A DNA stretch of 48,483 nucleotides from an uncultured Eubacteriales bacterium. Its GTDB lineage: Bacteria > Bacillota > Clostridia > Christensenellales > Aristaeellaceae. This document shows, piece by piece, positions 15,239 through 24,066 of the stretch. Below the pieces are notes generated by a model. That model was not told the origin of the DNA and ran no database searches. It worked only from the letters and a program-made list of their open reading frames with translations. The number at the start of each line of letters is the position of its first letter. The first letter of the stretch is position 1. The stretch lies in NCBI GenBank assembly GCA_900315675.1, contig OMZY01000020.1, positions 1 through 48,483 of the forward strand, read 5' to 3'. A program made the position numbers and the translations under genes.

Positions 15239-16102
15239 ATGTCTGAGAATTATGTGCTGTTTACAGATTCCGCTTGTGATATTCACCCGGATAAACTGGC
15301 TGAATGGAATGTAAAAATGCTCCCCCTGGCGTTCCTGTTTACAGATACGGGCAAGGAACAGAAAGATCACGACGAATCTGTTGATGAATTCTATAAATCC
15401 ATGCGCGCGGGACGGGTGGCAAAAACCTCGTGCGTCAACGAGGAAGCATTTGAAAGTGAATTCACTTCAATTCTTGAAGCTGGACAGGATATTCTGTATA
15501 TGGGTTTGTCCGGCGGACTGAGCGTGACCTGCGAAAATGCCAAAAAGGTTGCAGACAGGCTGGCGAATAAATATCCCGATCGGAAGATCGAAGCGATTGA
15601 TTCCCTTTCCGCTTCGGCCGGCGAGGGCCTGTTTGTATATCTTGCCGTGAAGAACCGGGAAGCGGGCATGACGCTGGAAGAAAACGCAGAGGCTTTGAAA
15701 AAGCTTATCCTGAACGTCTGCCACTGGTTTACGGTGGAGGACCTGGTTTACCTGAAGCGCGGCGGACGGGTCAGCGCCGCCACAGCCCTGCTGGGTACGG
15801 CGCTGAACGTGAAGCCAGTGCTGCACGTGGATAACGAAGGACACCTGATCAAGATGACCCAGGTACACGGCAGGAAAAAATCCATCAAGAAACTGGCGGA
15901 AAAACTGGCGGAAACGATTCTGCCGGATTCTCCGATCTTTATTTCAAACGCGGACTGCCTGGACGATGCTGAGTATCTGAAGGATATCCTGAAGAACGAG
16001 TACGGCAAAGAGGTAACGCTGATCACAAGCATCGGTTCCGTGATCGGCGCCCATGCGGGCCCCGGAACACTGGCGCTGTTCTTCCTGGGGAAAGAAAGGT
16101 AA
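15239..16102 (+). CDS. DegV family protein (fatty-acid-binding, FakB-like)
   Basis: 287 aa from ATG 15239, with GCAGGAGGG upstream; the longer frame from 15197 would lie in the leader. N-terminal VLFTDSACDIHPDKL and the GLSGGLSVTCENAK loop are DegV fatty-acid-binding elements; VYLKRGGRVSAATALLGTALNVKP and a C-terminal GSVIGAHAGPGTLALFF complete the pattern. FakB-type proteins hold a fatty acid while the kinase FakA phosphorylates it. No fakA is nearby, so the ligand and partner remain open. Monocistronic, with its own promoter and terminator. Confidence 0.93.
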   Translation: MSENYVLFTDSACDIHPDKLAEWNVKMLPLAFLFTDTGKEQKDHDESVDEFYKSMRAGRVAKTSCVNEEAFESEFTSILEAGQDILYMGLSGGLSVTCENAKKVADRLANKYPDRKIEAIDSLSASAGEGLFVYLAVKNREAGMTLEENAEALKKLILNVCHWFTVEDLVYLKRGGRVSAATALLGTALNVKPVLHVDNEGHLIKMTQVHGRKKSIKKLAEKLAETILPDSPIFISNADCLDDAEYLKDILKNEYGKEVTLITSIGSVIGAHAGPGTLALFFLGKER

Positions 16103-16104
16103 TA

Positions 16105-16142
16105 AAACCATCCTTCGGAACGATTCCGAAGGATGGTTTTTT
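16105..16142 (+). terminator. Terminator of the DegV gene
   Basis: A 16-bp perfect stem, AAACCATCCTTCGGAA / TTCCGAAGGATGGTTT, with a CGA loop and a T-run. Confidence 0.9.
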
Positions 16143-16143
16143 A

Positions 16144-16168
16144 ATGAAGAATGAAGAATTAAGAGTGT
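16144..16168. repeat. Heptamer repeat block (AATGAAG type)
   Basis: AATGAAG/AATGAAG/AATTAAG/AGTG units directly follow the DegV terminator. Confidence 0.6.
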
Positions 16169-16177
16169 TATCTTCTG

Positions 16178-16206
16178 TTGATCGGAGAAATAACCCCGGG
16201 TATATT
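16178..16206 (+). promoter_or_regulatory. Promoter of the SPFH gene
   Basis: TTGATC (16178-16183), 17-nt spacer, TATATT (16201-16206). A short GCCCC/GGGGC hairpin lies in the leader near 16278-16293, before the ribosome site AAAGGAAAG. Confidence 0.55.
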
Positions 16207-16314
16207 TCGAAACGCGATATTTACCTGGGGCTTTTCTTCTGCTATTCTTTTTTCAGCCGATAAGAAGAAACGGCAGTAAGCCCCGACGCAGGGGCATGAA
16301 AGGAAAGAAAGACG

Positions 16315-17190
16315 ATGAAAAAGGGACTGATTATTCTGATTGCCGCTGTCATCCTGGTGCTGCTGGTGGCGACAACCTGTACCGCAACGGTGCAGACGGG
16401 GTATACGGGTATTGTGACTACCTTCGGCAAGGTGGAAGATGTGACACTGGAGGCGGGTCTGCACTTCAAGAGCCCCTTCCAGAGGATTATTCCCATGGAT
16501 AACCGTGAGCAGAAGAGTACCTTCAACACGGAAGCATTCTCCAGCGACATCCAGCAGGTACAGATTACCGGCTCCATCAACTACGCCATCAACAAGAAGA
16601 CGGCGATGAATCTGTTCAAGGAAGTCGGCACTGACTACTTCAACAAGCTGGTTTATCCCCGGATGCTGGAGATCACCAAGGGCGTATTCAGCAAATACAC
16701 CGCTGAAAACCTGGTGGCGAACCGCCAGAAACTGAGCGAATCTATCCGCGAAGGACTGGATAATGAACTGGACGAGTACGGCATCAACGTCATCAGTGTG
16801 AGCATTGAAAACCTGGACTTTACCGACGCCTTCACTGACGCGGTTGAAGCCAAGCAGGTGGCTGCCCAGAAAAAGCTGCAGGCTGAAATTGAGCAGAACC
16901 AGATGACGATGGAAACCCAGCAGCAGGCGGAACGGAAACGCATCAATGCCGAAGCGGAAGCCAATGTGGCCAAAATCAACGCGGATGCGGACGCTTATGC
17001 ACTGCAGGTGCGCAGCGAAGCCGAGGCGGAAGCCAACAAAAAGATCGCTGAATCCCTGACGGAAAACCTGATCCGGTTCAACGAGATCAAGAACTGGGAC
17101 GGCAAACTGCCTACCTATATGAGCGGCCAGGGCGGAACAACGATTCCGGTACTGAATCTGGGCGGAGAGACTGAAGGGACGGAGAAATAA
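16315..17190 (+). CDS. SPFH/prohibitin-family membrane protein (HflC-like)
   Basis: 291 aa. One N-terminal membrane anchor (GLIILIAAVILVLLVATTC), then an SPFH domain from about residue 25: VQTGYTGIVTTFGKVEDVTLEAGLHFKSPF and ITGSINYAINK. Residues about 180-240 form a charged Ala/Glu/Gln-rich coiled coil (VEAKQVAAQKKLQAEIEQNQ and following). Such proteins form rings or cages at the membrane that organise microdomains and modulate proteases such as FtsH. Its own promoter and terminator make it a single-gene unit. Confidence 0.92.
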   Translation: MKKGLIILIAAVILVLLVATTCTATVQTGYTGIVTTFGKVEDVTLEAGLHFKSPFQRIIPMDNREQKSTFNTEAFSSDIQQVQITGSINYAINKKTAMNLFKEVGTDYFNKLVYPRMLEITKGVFSKYTAENLVANRQKLSESIREGLDNELDEYGINVISVSIENLDFTDAFTDAVEAKQVAAQKKLQAEIEQNQMTMETQQQAERKRINAEAEANVAKINADADAYALQVRSEAEAEANKKIAESLTENLIRFNEIKNWDGKLPTYMSGQGGTTIPVLNLGGETEGTEK

Positions 17191-17250
17191 ATCAACAATT
17201 CATAATGATCCGCTGAGGCGGGAAAATGAATGAAAAGTGAATAAAAAAGA

Positions 17251-17282
17251 AAAACAGTTCCCGGAAACGGGAACTGTTTTTT
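17251..17282. terminator. Terminator shared by the SPFH and YitT genes
   Basis: AAAACAGTTCCCG-GAAA-CGGGAACTGTTTT stem with T-run, located between the convergent genes. A short heptamer remnant lies at 17194-17207. Confidence 0.85.
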
Positions 17283-17311
17283 GATGCATATGTGAAAAAA
17301 CTTTTTCAGGG

Positions 17312-18190
17312 TCAGTCGGTGAGATGGGTGAAGCCGTCGCCGATGGCCTCGTGTGCTTCCACAATGATGACGAAAGCTTTCTCATCTTCTTCCCGGAGGA
17401 TTCGCTTGAGGGCCATGATTTCACTGCGTCCGATGACGCACAGCAGAGTGGGCCTTTCCGTACCTGTATAGGCGCCGCGGGCGGTCAGCTGGGTAACGCC
17501 GCGATCCATGTCCCGCATGATCCGGTCGGAAATCTCCTGCCAGCGGGAGGAGATGATGAAACAGGCTTTATTGGAAGAAAAGCCGATGATAACAGTATCC
17601 ATGACCTTGGCGGACAGGAAGATACAGATCAGCGCGTACAGCGCTTCCGTCGCGCCGATCAGGAAACCGGCGGAGACAACTACGGCAAAATCAATGGCAA
17701 AGAGGAAGGAACCAGTGGATATAAACTGAAAGCGCTTATTCACCATTTTAGCCACCATATCCGAACCGCCGCTGGTGGCACCGCCGCGCATGATCAGCCC
17801 CAGACCGCAGCCGAGCATCACACCGCCGTAGAGTGCACCCAGGAGCGGATCGGTGGTCATTGGCTGCAGGGGGAGAACATCAATGAACAGAGTAAAGAAG
17901 ATGGTGGCGACCAGGCTTCTGAACGCAAAGATCCGCCCCATGGCCCGGTAGCTGATCAGGAAAAGCGGGAGGTTCAGGAGCAGGGTTACGGTACCGACCG
18001 GCCAGCGGAACAGGTGGTTGAGAATGGTGGCGATACCGGTAATGCCGCCGGGCGCGATGCTGTTGGGGGTCATGAACAGGGGATAGGCGGCACCGCCGAT
18101 CAGCGCGCCGAGGAGAATCTGGGCGTAGGAAAACAAACGCTCCGCGGCTGCAGGTCTTTTACTGAATGCGGAACGCAGAGACTTAACCAT
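17312..18190 (-). CDS. YitT family membrane protein (DUF161 + DUF2179)
   Basis: 292 aa from ATG 18190 (GAGGTGTT upstream); the longer frame adds 23 doubtful residues. Five or six membrane helices in the N-terminal 200 residues, with the family stretches PLFMTPNSIAPGGITGIATI and MRGGATSGGSDMVAKMVNK. A C-terminal cytoplasmic DUF2179 domain (residues about 215-290: FIISSRWQEISDRIM, RGVTQLTARGAYTG, VIIVEAHEAIGDGF) resembles a small ligand-binding module. The family is widespread in Bacillota; a transport role is suspected but not established. Confidence 0.93.
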   Translation of the reverse strand: MVKSLRSAFSKRPAAAERLFSYAQILLGALIGGAAYPLFMTPNSIAPGGITGIATILNHLFRWPVGTVTLLLNLPLFLISYRAMGRIFAFRSLVATIFFTLFIDVLPLQPMTTDPLLGALYGGVMLGCGLGLIMRGGATSGGSDMVAKMVNKRFQFISTGSFLFAIDFAVVVSAGFLIGATEALYALICIFLSAKVMDTVIIGFSSNKACFIISSRWQEISDRIMRDMDRGVTQLTARGAYTGTERPTLLCVIGRSEIMALKRILREEDEKAFVIIVEAHEAIGDGFTHLTD

Positions 18191-18274
18191 GAAATAACAC
18201 CTCTTACGGGCCATTGAGACAGCCTGAAATACAAAATAAATACAAAAGAACTTTATCATATCAGGTGACTACAG

Positions 18275-18337
18275 GCAAGAGCTTGTGTATATATTCCGGG
18301 AAGAATATAATGCAAATAAGAATGCACAAGCTCTTGC
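18275..18337. repeat. Long perfect inverted repeat in the yitT/addB gap
   Basis: GCAAGAGCTTGTG (18275-18287) and CACAAGCTCTTGC (18325-18337) are perfect 13-bp inverted copies. Inside lies a second dyad, TATATTC-CGGGAA-GAATATA. A heptamer block (18340-18371) abuts it. No T-run follows. It may be an operator for the divergent genes or a small mobile palindrome. Confidence 0.6.
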
Positions 18338-18339
18338 AC

Positions 18340-18371
18340 AATTCACAATTCATAATTCATAATTCATAATT
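18340..18371. repeat. Heptamer repeat block (AATTCAT type)
   Basis: AATTCAC/AATTCAT/AATTCAT/AATTCAT/AATTGAG units. Confidence 0.75.
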
Positions 18372-18470
18372 GAGATGGTTGGGCAGACGATGGTAGTTGT
18401 TGAGTGAATGAGTTAAGAGTGAAGAGTGCATGGTTTGTTATAGAACGGATGAGCGAAGCGAGGGAAAGAT

Positions 18471-21400
18471 ATGAGCAGGGTTAAAATAATCGGAGACCGG
18501 AACGGGAGAGTCTGGCCGCTGGTGCTGCGGGACGCGGCGGAAAGCCGAAAAGCAGGACGCAGGCTGATTCTGTACGTGCCGGAGCAGTATACCCTGCAGG
18601 CGGAACGGGATATTATCACCGGTCTGAAACTTCCGGGACTGCTGGACATCCAGGTGATCAGCCCGAGAAAACTGAAACAGCAGGTGAGGGAACAGAGCGG
18701 CACGGCGACCCGGCAGCCCCTGAACGAAATGGGACGGGCCATGGCGGTTCACCGTGTTATGACCGAGCAGGAAGAAAACCTGTCCTATTACCGGAATATG
18801 ACGGAACTGTCCGGTGCGGTGGCGCGCGTCAGCGGAGCGCTGGACGAGCTGATGGAAAGCGATATTGAACCAGGGGAGCTGGAAGATTATGCCGGCGGCA
18901 CGGTGACCGGCGCGGAACGGGCCAAACTCAGCGACCTGAAAACACTCTGGGATGGATATACAGCCCTTGTTTCAGAACAGTTTGATGATGAAAAAGCCAT
19001 CTGGACCGACGCCGTTACCCGGCTGGAGAAGAGCGGGCTGTGGCAGGATGTGGATCTGGCGGTGTACGGCTTTGACGCCATCCGTCCGGATCTGCGGGAA
19101 CTGATTGTCCGTATCTGCAGGCAGGTCAACAGCGTATCGGTTTACCTGGTGATGGATGAGAAAAAAGCACCGGACGGCCGGATCTTTATACAGCAGCATG
19201 AAAGCCTGGACCAGCTGGCAACGGCGCTGGAGGAAGCCAGGACGGTGGCGGAGGAAATCTTTCCCCACAGCGAGCGAACCGGATGCGCACCGGCGCTGGC
19301 ATTCCTGGACCGGAATCTGTTTGCGCTGAACCCGGAAGTATGGACGGGAGAAACAGACGGCGCACTGAAACTGTATGCCGGAAGCTCTCCTTGGGATGAA
19401 GCGGAGACAGTGGCTGCGACGCTGCGGGAATGGCATGAGGAAGGGATTCCCTGGAACCGGATGGCCATTGCCCTTCCGCCGGGAGCGGGATCGGAGGGAA
19501 TCCTCCGGGCCAACCTGAAGATCCGAGGCATTCCTTTTGTATGGCAGCAGAAAGATAAGGCGGTGAACCATCCGGTATGCCGTATGCTGCTGAGCGCTCT
19601 GTCCATTCTGAGTGAAGGCTACCGGACGGACAAAGTGATCACAGTGGCACGGAGCGGATTCTGTACACTGACAGAGGATGAGGGGCTGCACCTGGAGGAT
19701 TATGCCCGGGCGCACGGCGTGGAAGGAAGAAGGTGGCAGCGGCCCTTCACCAGCGGAGAGAACGCGGAGGAAACGGATGAATTGCGGCTGCGCCTGATCA
19801 GGCCGATTGAGGAACTGCGGATCCGGCTGAAGGAAGCCGGAAACGCGGCGGGGTCCGCCGAAGCGATCGCGGACTTCCTGGAAACTGAAAATGTCTGGAA
19901 CAGACTGCAGGAAGAGGAAGAAATGCTCCTGCAGCATGAAATGTACCGGGAAGCGATTATCAACCGGCAGATCTGGAAACTGCTGATGGAGCTGCTGGAG
20001 CAGCTTGGCACGCTCCTGGGCCCCAGGCGCGCGGCTATCCGGGATCTGAAATATATGCTGGAAAGCGCGCTGAATCCTGTGGAACTCGCGGCGCTGCCGG
20101 AAGAGGAAGGCGGCGTGATTGTCGGCGAGACGGGCCATCTGCTGGCCGGGGAGATCCGCGCGCTGATTCTGCCCCAGGCGCAGGACGGCATGCTGACAGC
20201 ACCGGAGAGCGGCTGGCTGACGGACGCCGAACGGCGGAAACTGGAGGAAGCCACGGGGAAAACCATCGGCGTCAGCCGGGAAACCGGCTGCCTGATCCGG
20301 AAATATGATTTTTACAGGACCTTAACCCTTCCTAAAGAAAAACTGATGATCAGCTGGAGCCTTCGGTCAGAGGACGGCGGCGCCCTGCAGCCGGACGGAC
20401 TGATCGCCCAGATCCGGGAACTGTATCCGGATCTTCACGGAGAAGGCGGCATGCTGGGTCAGGCGGACCGGCGGGAACCGGAAACGCCCCGGGCGGCACT
20501 GGAAGGCGCGGGTCCCTGGCTGACGGAGATCCGGAAGGGCCTGATTGACGATGTGCCGCGGAACTGGAAAACGGCGCTGATTCAGCTGCTGCATAACGGA
20601 ACATACGGCGAGACGTTACACCGGATCCTGGAGGAAATGCTGCCGACCGATGAGATCCGGAAACTGGAAAAAGAAACCGCCCGGAGGCTGTTCATGACAG
20701 ACCGGCTGTCCATCAGCCGGCTGGAGCAGTTTGCCTCCTGCCCGTACAGGCATTTCATTGATTACGGACTGAGACCGGTGAAACAGGAGAACTTTACCTA
20801 TGAGAGCGCGGACGCGGGCACGTTCTTCCACGAAGCGCTGGACCGGTATATGAAACAGGCCGGCGCGGAGAGGGACTGGCCGGGATTTACCGCGGAACGC
20901 GTTGACAGCATGATGGACACGATCCTGGCCGAGCTGACGGAGGAGTGGAAGGATACCCCGTTGCGGGAAGACGCCATGGGAGAATGGACCGGCGAAGGAT
21001 ATGTGCGGCGGGTACGGCATGCGGCGCACGTGCTGACGCGTTTTGCCGCCAACAGTGAGTTCCGGACGATAGCGACGGAACAGCCTTTCGGCGAAGGGGA
21101 AGGCCTTCCGCCCGTGGTGATTCCGCTGGCTGACGGCAGCCATGCGGCCATCCGGGGTCAGATTGACCGGATTGACACCTATGAAAACGGCGAAGGCGTC
21201 TGGCTGAGGGTGGTGGACAACAAAAGCCGGGGGAAGAAACCGGACCCGGCCAAAATGGAGACAGGCGAACAGCTGCAGCTGATGATCTATCTGAAAGCCG
21301 CGGCGGACAGCATGCCGGGCACCCGGGTCGCAGGCGCAATGTTCTTCCCGATCGAGGACAAAGAAGTGGATACAGCGTCAGACGAGCCGGACAAAATTGA

Positions 21401-21800
21401 AAACGACCGGATCAGTGAAGTGCGCATGAAGGGCCTGGTGACGGCGGAGGAAGACCTGATCCACGCCATGGACCGGGATGTGCATCCCTTTTCTGTGGAC
21501 AAGGTGTTCAAACAGGATGGAACGGTTGCGAAATCCGCGTCCTGGGCAGTGGAGGAGAAAACGCTCAGCGGCCTGATGGACGCGGCGGTTGAAAAAGCGG
21601 GAGAACTGTGCGGACGGATGCGGGACGGGGAAATAGAAGCCCTGCCGAGCGAGGATTCCGCCGGACCGGTGTGCCGGTTCTGCGAATACAGCGCCATCTG
21701 CCGCAACGGAGGCCGGGAAACCCGCAAGCCGGATGCCGGGATTACCTATCAGGATATCGCCGGAAAAACACGTTGCGCTAAACCCAAAAGTAGCGTATAA
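18471..21800 (+). CDS. addB: ATP-dependent nuclease subunit B (AddB)
   Basis: 1109 aa, close to the usual 1150. N-terminal inactive-helicase-like half (LILYVPEQYTLQAERDIITG, LDIQVISPRKLKQQV, WNRMAIALPPG). C-terminal PD-(D/E)XK nuclease: GQIDRIDTYENGEGVWLRVV with DNKS as the D-x-K element. The 4Fe-4S cluster ligands are the Cys in FASCPYRHFIDYGLR (about residue 756) and CRFCEYSAIC near residue 1067. With AddA it resects double-strand breaks for recombination. Unusual points: the N-terminal P-loop position reads KIIGDRNGRVW, not GxxGxGKT, and addA, normally next door, is absent; the gene is followed instead by a P-loop protein gene with its own promoter. Confidence 0.9.
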   Translation: MSRVKIIGDRNGRVWPLVLRDAAESRKAGRRLILYVPEQYTLQAERDIITGLKLPGLLDIQVISPRKLKQQVREQSGTATRQPLNEMGRAMAVHRVMTEQEENLSYYRNMTELSGAVARVSGALDELMESDIEPGELEDYAGGTVTGAERAKLSDLKTLWDGYTALVSEQFDDEKAIWTDAVTRLEKSGLWQDVDLAVYGFDAIRPDLRELIVRICRQVNSVSVYLVMDEKKAPDGRIFIQQHESLDQLATALEEARTVAEEIFPHSERTGCAPALAFLDRNLFALNPEVWTGETDGALKLYAGSSPWDEAETVAATLREWHEEGIPWNRMAIALPPGAGSEGILRANLKIRGIPFVWQQKDKAVNHPVCRMLLSALSILSEGYRTDKVITVARSGFCTLTEDEGLHLEDYARAHGVEGRRWQRPFTSGENAEETDELRLRLIRPIEELRIRLKEAGNAAGSAEAIADFLETENVWNRLQEEEEMLLQHEMYREAIINRQIWKLLMELLEQLGTLLGPRRAAIRDLKYMLESALNPVELAALPEEEGGVIVGETGHLLAGEIRALILPQAQDGMLTAPESGWLTDAERRKLEEATGKTIGVSRETGCLIRKYDFYRTLTLPKEKLMISWSLRSEDGGALQPDGLIAQIRELYPDLHGEGGMLGQADRREPETPRAALEGAGPWLTEIRKGLIDDVPRNWKTALIQLLHNGTYGETLHRILEEMLPTDEIRKLEKETARRLFMTDRLSISRLEQFASCPYRHFIDYGLRPVKQENFTYESADAGTFFHEALDRYMKQAGAERDWPGFTAERVDSMMDTILAELTEEWKDTPLREDAMGEWTGEGYVRRVRHAAHVLTRFAANSEFRTIATEQPFGEGEGLPPVVIPLADGSHAAIRGQIDRIDTYENGEGVWLRVVDNKSRGKKPDPAKMETGEQLQLMIYLKAAADSMPGTRVAGAMFFPIEDKEVDTASDEPDKIENDRISEVRMKGLVTAEEDLIHAMDRDVHPFSVDKVFKQDGTVAKSASWAVEEKTLSGLMDAAVEKAGELCGRMRDGEIEALPSEDSAGPVCRFCEYSAICRNGGRETRKPDAGITYQDIAGKTRCAKPKSSV

Positions 21801-21801
21801 T
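21773..21801 (+). promoter_or_regulatory. Promoter inside the addB 3' end
   Basis: TTGCGC (21773-21778), 17-nt spacer, TATAAT (21796-21801), just ahead of AAAAGGAGG for the next gene. Confidence 0.65.
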
Positions 21802-21839
21802 GCTCTCAGAGAAAACCCCATAAAAGGAGGCTGGTTCCC

Positions 21840-22250
21840 ATGATACAGGTAATTGCAGGCAAAAAGGGCTCCGGAAAAACGAAGCGGCTGATTGACCTGA
21901 CCAATACCACTGCCCGTGACGCGGTACACGACGTCATTTTCCTGGATGATGACAATCGCTACATGTTCGACGTGGACCACAAGGTTCGTTTCATCAACGC
22001 CGAAGATTATCATATTCACAGTGCCGATATGTTTATCGGCTTCCTGTGCGGAATCCTTTCATCCAACTTCGACGTCGGCACCATCTTCATTGACGCGTTC
22101 CTGAAGCTGAGCCACACTGAACTGGCTGAAACGGAACCGATTGTGAAGGTGCTGGTGGAGCTGGGTGCGAAGCATGATGTTGATTTTGTGCTGAGCCTGA
22201 GCGCTGATCCGGAAGAGATCCCGGTATTCTTCAGACAGTATCTGATCTGA
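21840..22250 (+). CDS. Small P-loop ATP-binding protein of unknown function
   Basis: 136 aa. A Walker A motif at the extreme N-terminus (MIQVIAGKKGSGKTKRLIDL) and a Walker B-like hydrophobic-Asp strand (VGTIFIDAFLKL). Too short for a helicase or ABC ATPase. Similar short proteins are common in Clostridia, sometimes mislabelled as twitching-motility proteins. It has its own promoter and terminator. No function is assigned. Confidence 0.8.
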   Translation: MIQVIAGKKGSGKTKRLIDLTNTTARDAVHDVIFLDDDNRYMFDVDHKVRFINAEDYHIHSADMFIGFLCGILSSNFDVGTIFIDAFLKLSHTELAETEPIVKVLVELGAKHDVDFVLSLSADPEEIPVFFRQYLI

Positions 22251-22268
22251 TCCAAAAAGCGAACACGG

Positions 22269-22303
22269 AAGAGGCGGCGGCATTTCCCGGCGCCTCTTTT
22301 TTC
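22269..22303 (+). terminator. Terminator of the P-loop protein gene
   Basis: AAGAGGCG(g)CGG / CCG(g)CGCCTCTT with one mismatch, followed by a T-run. Confidence 0.75.
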
Positions 22304-22342
22304 CAGAATGGAAATATTAAAGAACCGGAGAGTGATTCATTC

Positions 22343-23839
22343 GTGTCTTTCTTTTCCACCCGCGGTGAAAGCTGCGTAACGGCCAGCCAGGCGATCCTGC
22401 ACGGCCTTGCGCCGGACGGCGGACTGTATGTCCCCGCCATGTTCCCGTCTGTTCCGATGAACAGGATTTCCTCTTTCTGCGAAATGGACTATGCCGCGCG
22501 CGCGGTATCCATCCTGAAACGCTACCTGGAGGATTTCACTATTCCGGAGATCGAGAACGCGGTACGCGCGGCCTACAATACAGAACGTTTTGACACGCCG
22601 GAGATTGCGCCGGTCAAACAGATTGACGACGCGACCTGGGTGCTGGAGCTTTTCCACGGACCGACGCTGGCCTTTAAAGATATGGCGCTCCAGCTTCTGC
22701 CGCACCTGACCCGCCTTGCGGCTGTGAAAAACGGCGAAACACGGGAGATCAGCATCCTGGTGGCTACAAGCGGAGATACCGGTAAAGCGGCACTGGAAGG
22801 ATTCAGGGACGTGCCCGGTACGAGCTGCACCGTATTTTATCCGCAGGAAGGCGTCAGCGACGTACAGCGGCTGCAGATGGTGACCACCGGGGGAAACAAC
22901 ACGCATGTAATTGCTGTAAAGGGCAATTTTGACGACGCCCAGACCGGTGTGAAGGAGCTTTTTGCCTCCCAGGACTTTGTGAAGAAGATGAATGACCGGG
23001 GCAAGACGCTGTCCTCCGCAAACTCCATCAACTTCGGACGGCTTGCTCCGCAGATTGTCTATTACTTCTCCGCCTACGCGGACCTGGTCAACAAGCACGC
23101 CATCGCGCCGGGAGATTCCGTGAACTTTTGTGTTCCGACCGGAAACTTCGGCGATATCCTGGCGGGTTATTATGCCCGGAACATGGGACTGCCAGTGAAC
23201 AAACTGATCTGTGCCAGCAACCGGAATAACGTGCTGACTGATTTCTTCAACAGCGGCATTTATTCCACCCACCGGACGTTCTTCAAGACGCTGAGCCCCA
23301 GCATGGACATCCTGGTTTCCTCCAACCTGGAACGGCTGCTGTATGAAGCAGCGGACCGGGATGGAAACCTCATCAGGAAGTGGATGGAACAGCTGAAGGA
23401 AAGCGGAAGCTATTCCATCGGCGAACAGCGCAGGGACTGGCTGACGGATGTTTTCTGGGGAGACTGCGCGGACAACAAGGATACGCTGATCGAGATCCGG
23501 AAACGGTTCAACGAGGATCATTACCTGATGGATCCGCATACCGCCGTGGGCGGCCATGTGCTCCGTCAGTACCGGCTGGCAACGAATGACGCTACGCCGA
23601 CCGTGCTGCTGTCCACCGCCAGCCCGTACAAGTTCGCGGCCGATGTGCTGCGCGGTATTGCCGGTGCGGACGCGGCGGAGGGCAAGGACGCCTTTACCTG
23701 CAGTGAGGAACTGGAAAAACTGACCGGCGTGCCGATGCCCGCCCAGGTGAAAGCCCTGAAGGACCTGCCCGTACGCCATACAGCGGAGTGCGAGCGGAAT
23801 GCCATGGGAGAAGCAGTGATCAAAGCCTTCGAGCTTTGA
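22343..23839 (+). CDS. thrC: Threonine synthase
   Basis: 498 aa, the long fungal/enterobacterial-type class. N-terminus MSFFSTRGESCVTASQAILHG and GLAPDGGLYVP; the PLP lysine is in HGPTLAFKDMALQLLP (residue about 112); phosphate-binding ATSGDTGKAALEGF; and NSINFGRLAPQIVYYF. It converts O-phosphohomoserine to threonine. The start is GTG 22343; GGAG lies about 13 nt upstream, a rather long spacing. Other threonine pathway genes are not in the window. Confidence 0.96.
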   Translation: MSFFSTRGESCVTASQAILHGLAPDGGLYVPAMFPSVPMNRISSFCEMDYAARAVSILKRYLEDFTIPEIENAVRAAYNTERFDTPEIAPVKQIDDATWVLELFHGPTLAFKDMALQLLPHLTRLAAVKNGETREISILVATSGDTGKAALEGFRDVPGTSCTVFYPQEGVSDVQRLQMVTTGGNNTHVIAVKGNFDDAQTGVKELFASQDFVKKMNDRGKTLSSANSINFGRLAPQIVYYFSAYADLVNKHAIAPGDSVNFCVPTGNFGDILAGYYARNMGLPVNKLICASNRNNVLTDFFNSGIYSTHRTFFKTLSPSMDILVSSNLERLLYEAADRDGNLIRKWMEQLKESGSYSIGEQRRDWLTDVFWGDCADNKDTLIEIRKRFNEDHYLMDPHTAVGGHVLRQYRLATNDATPTVLLSTASPYKFAADVLRGIAGADAAEGKDAFTCSEELEKLTGVPMPAQVKALKDLPVRHTAECERNAMGEAVIKAFEL

Positions 23840-23842
23840 TCA

Positions 23843-23875
23843 AATGAACAATTAACAATGAACAATTAACAATTG
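23843..23875. repeat. Heptamer repeat block (AATGAAC/AATTAAC type)
   Basis: AATGAAC/AATTAAC/AATGAAC/AATTAAC/AATTGTGG abuts the thrC terminator, the same arrangement as downstream of gdhA (12321-12388). Confidence 0.8.
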
Positions 23876-23878
23876 TGG

Positions 23879-23910
23879 AAAGAACTCATGCTGCGGCATG
23901 AGTTCTTTTT
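23879..23910 (+). terminator. Terminator of thrC
   Basis: AAAGAACTCATG-CTGCGG-CATGAGTTCTTT, 12-bp stem with T-run. Confidence 0.88.
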
Positions 23911-23986
23911 GATTATATATTTTGTATGCGTGAGGAATGAAAAATGGCTGCATAGAATGAATACAGGCATTTTTGTCAGTTTTTTC

Positions 23987-24015
23987 TTTTCAAACGGCTT
24001 TGTATATGGTAAAAT
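23987..24015 (+). promoter_or_regulatory. Extended -10 promoter for the peptidase-efp genes
   Basis: TTTTCA (23987-23992), 17-nt spacer, TGG-TAAAAT (hexamer 24010-24015). The predicted start near 24022 argues against ATG 24025 as the translation start. Confidence 0.6.
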
Positions 24016-24066
24016 GTCCCGTGGATGTGCCCGTATAAGGGTTCTGTCCGGAAAGGCGTGATTGGT

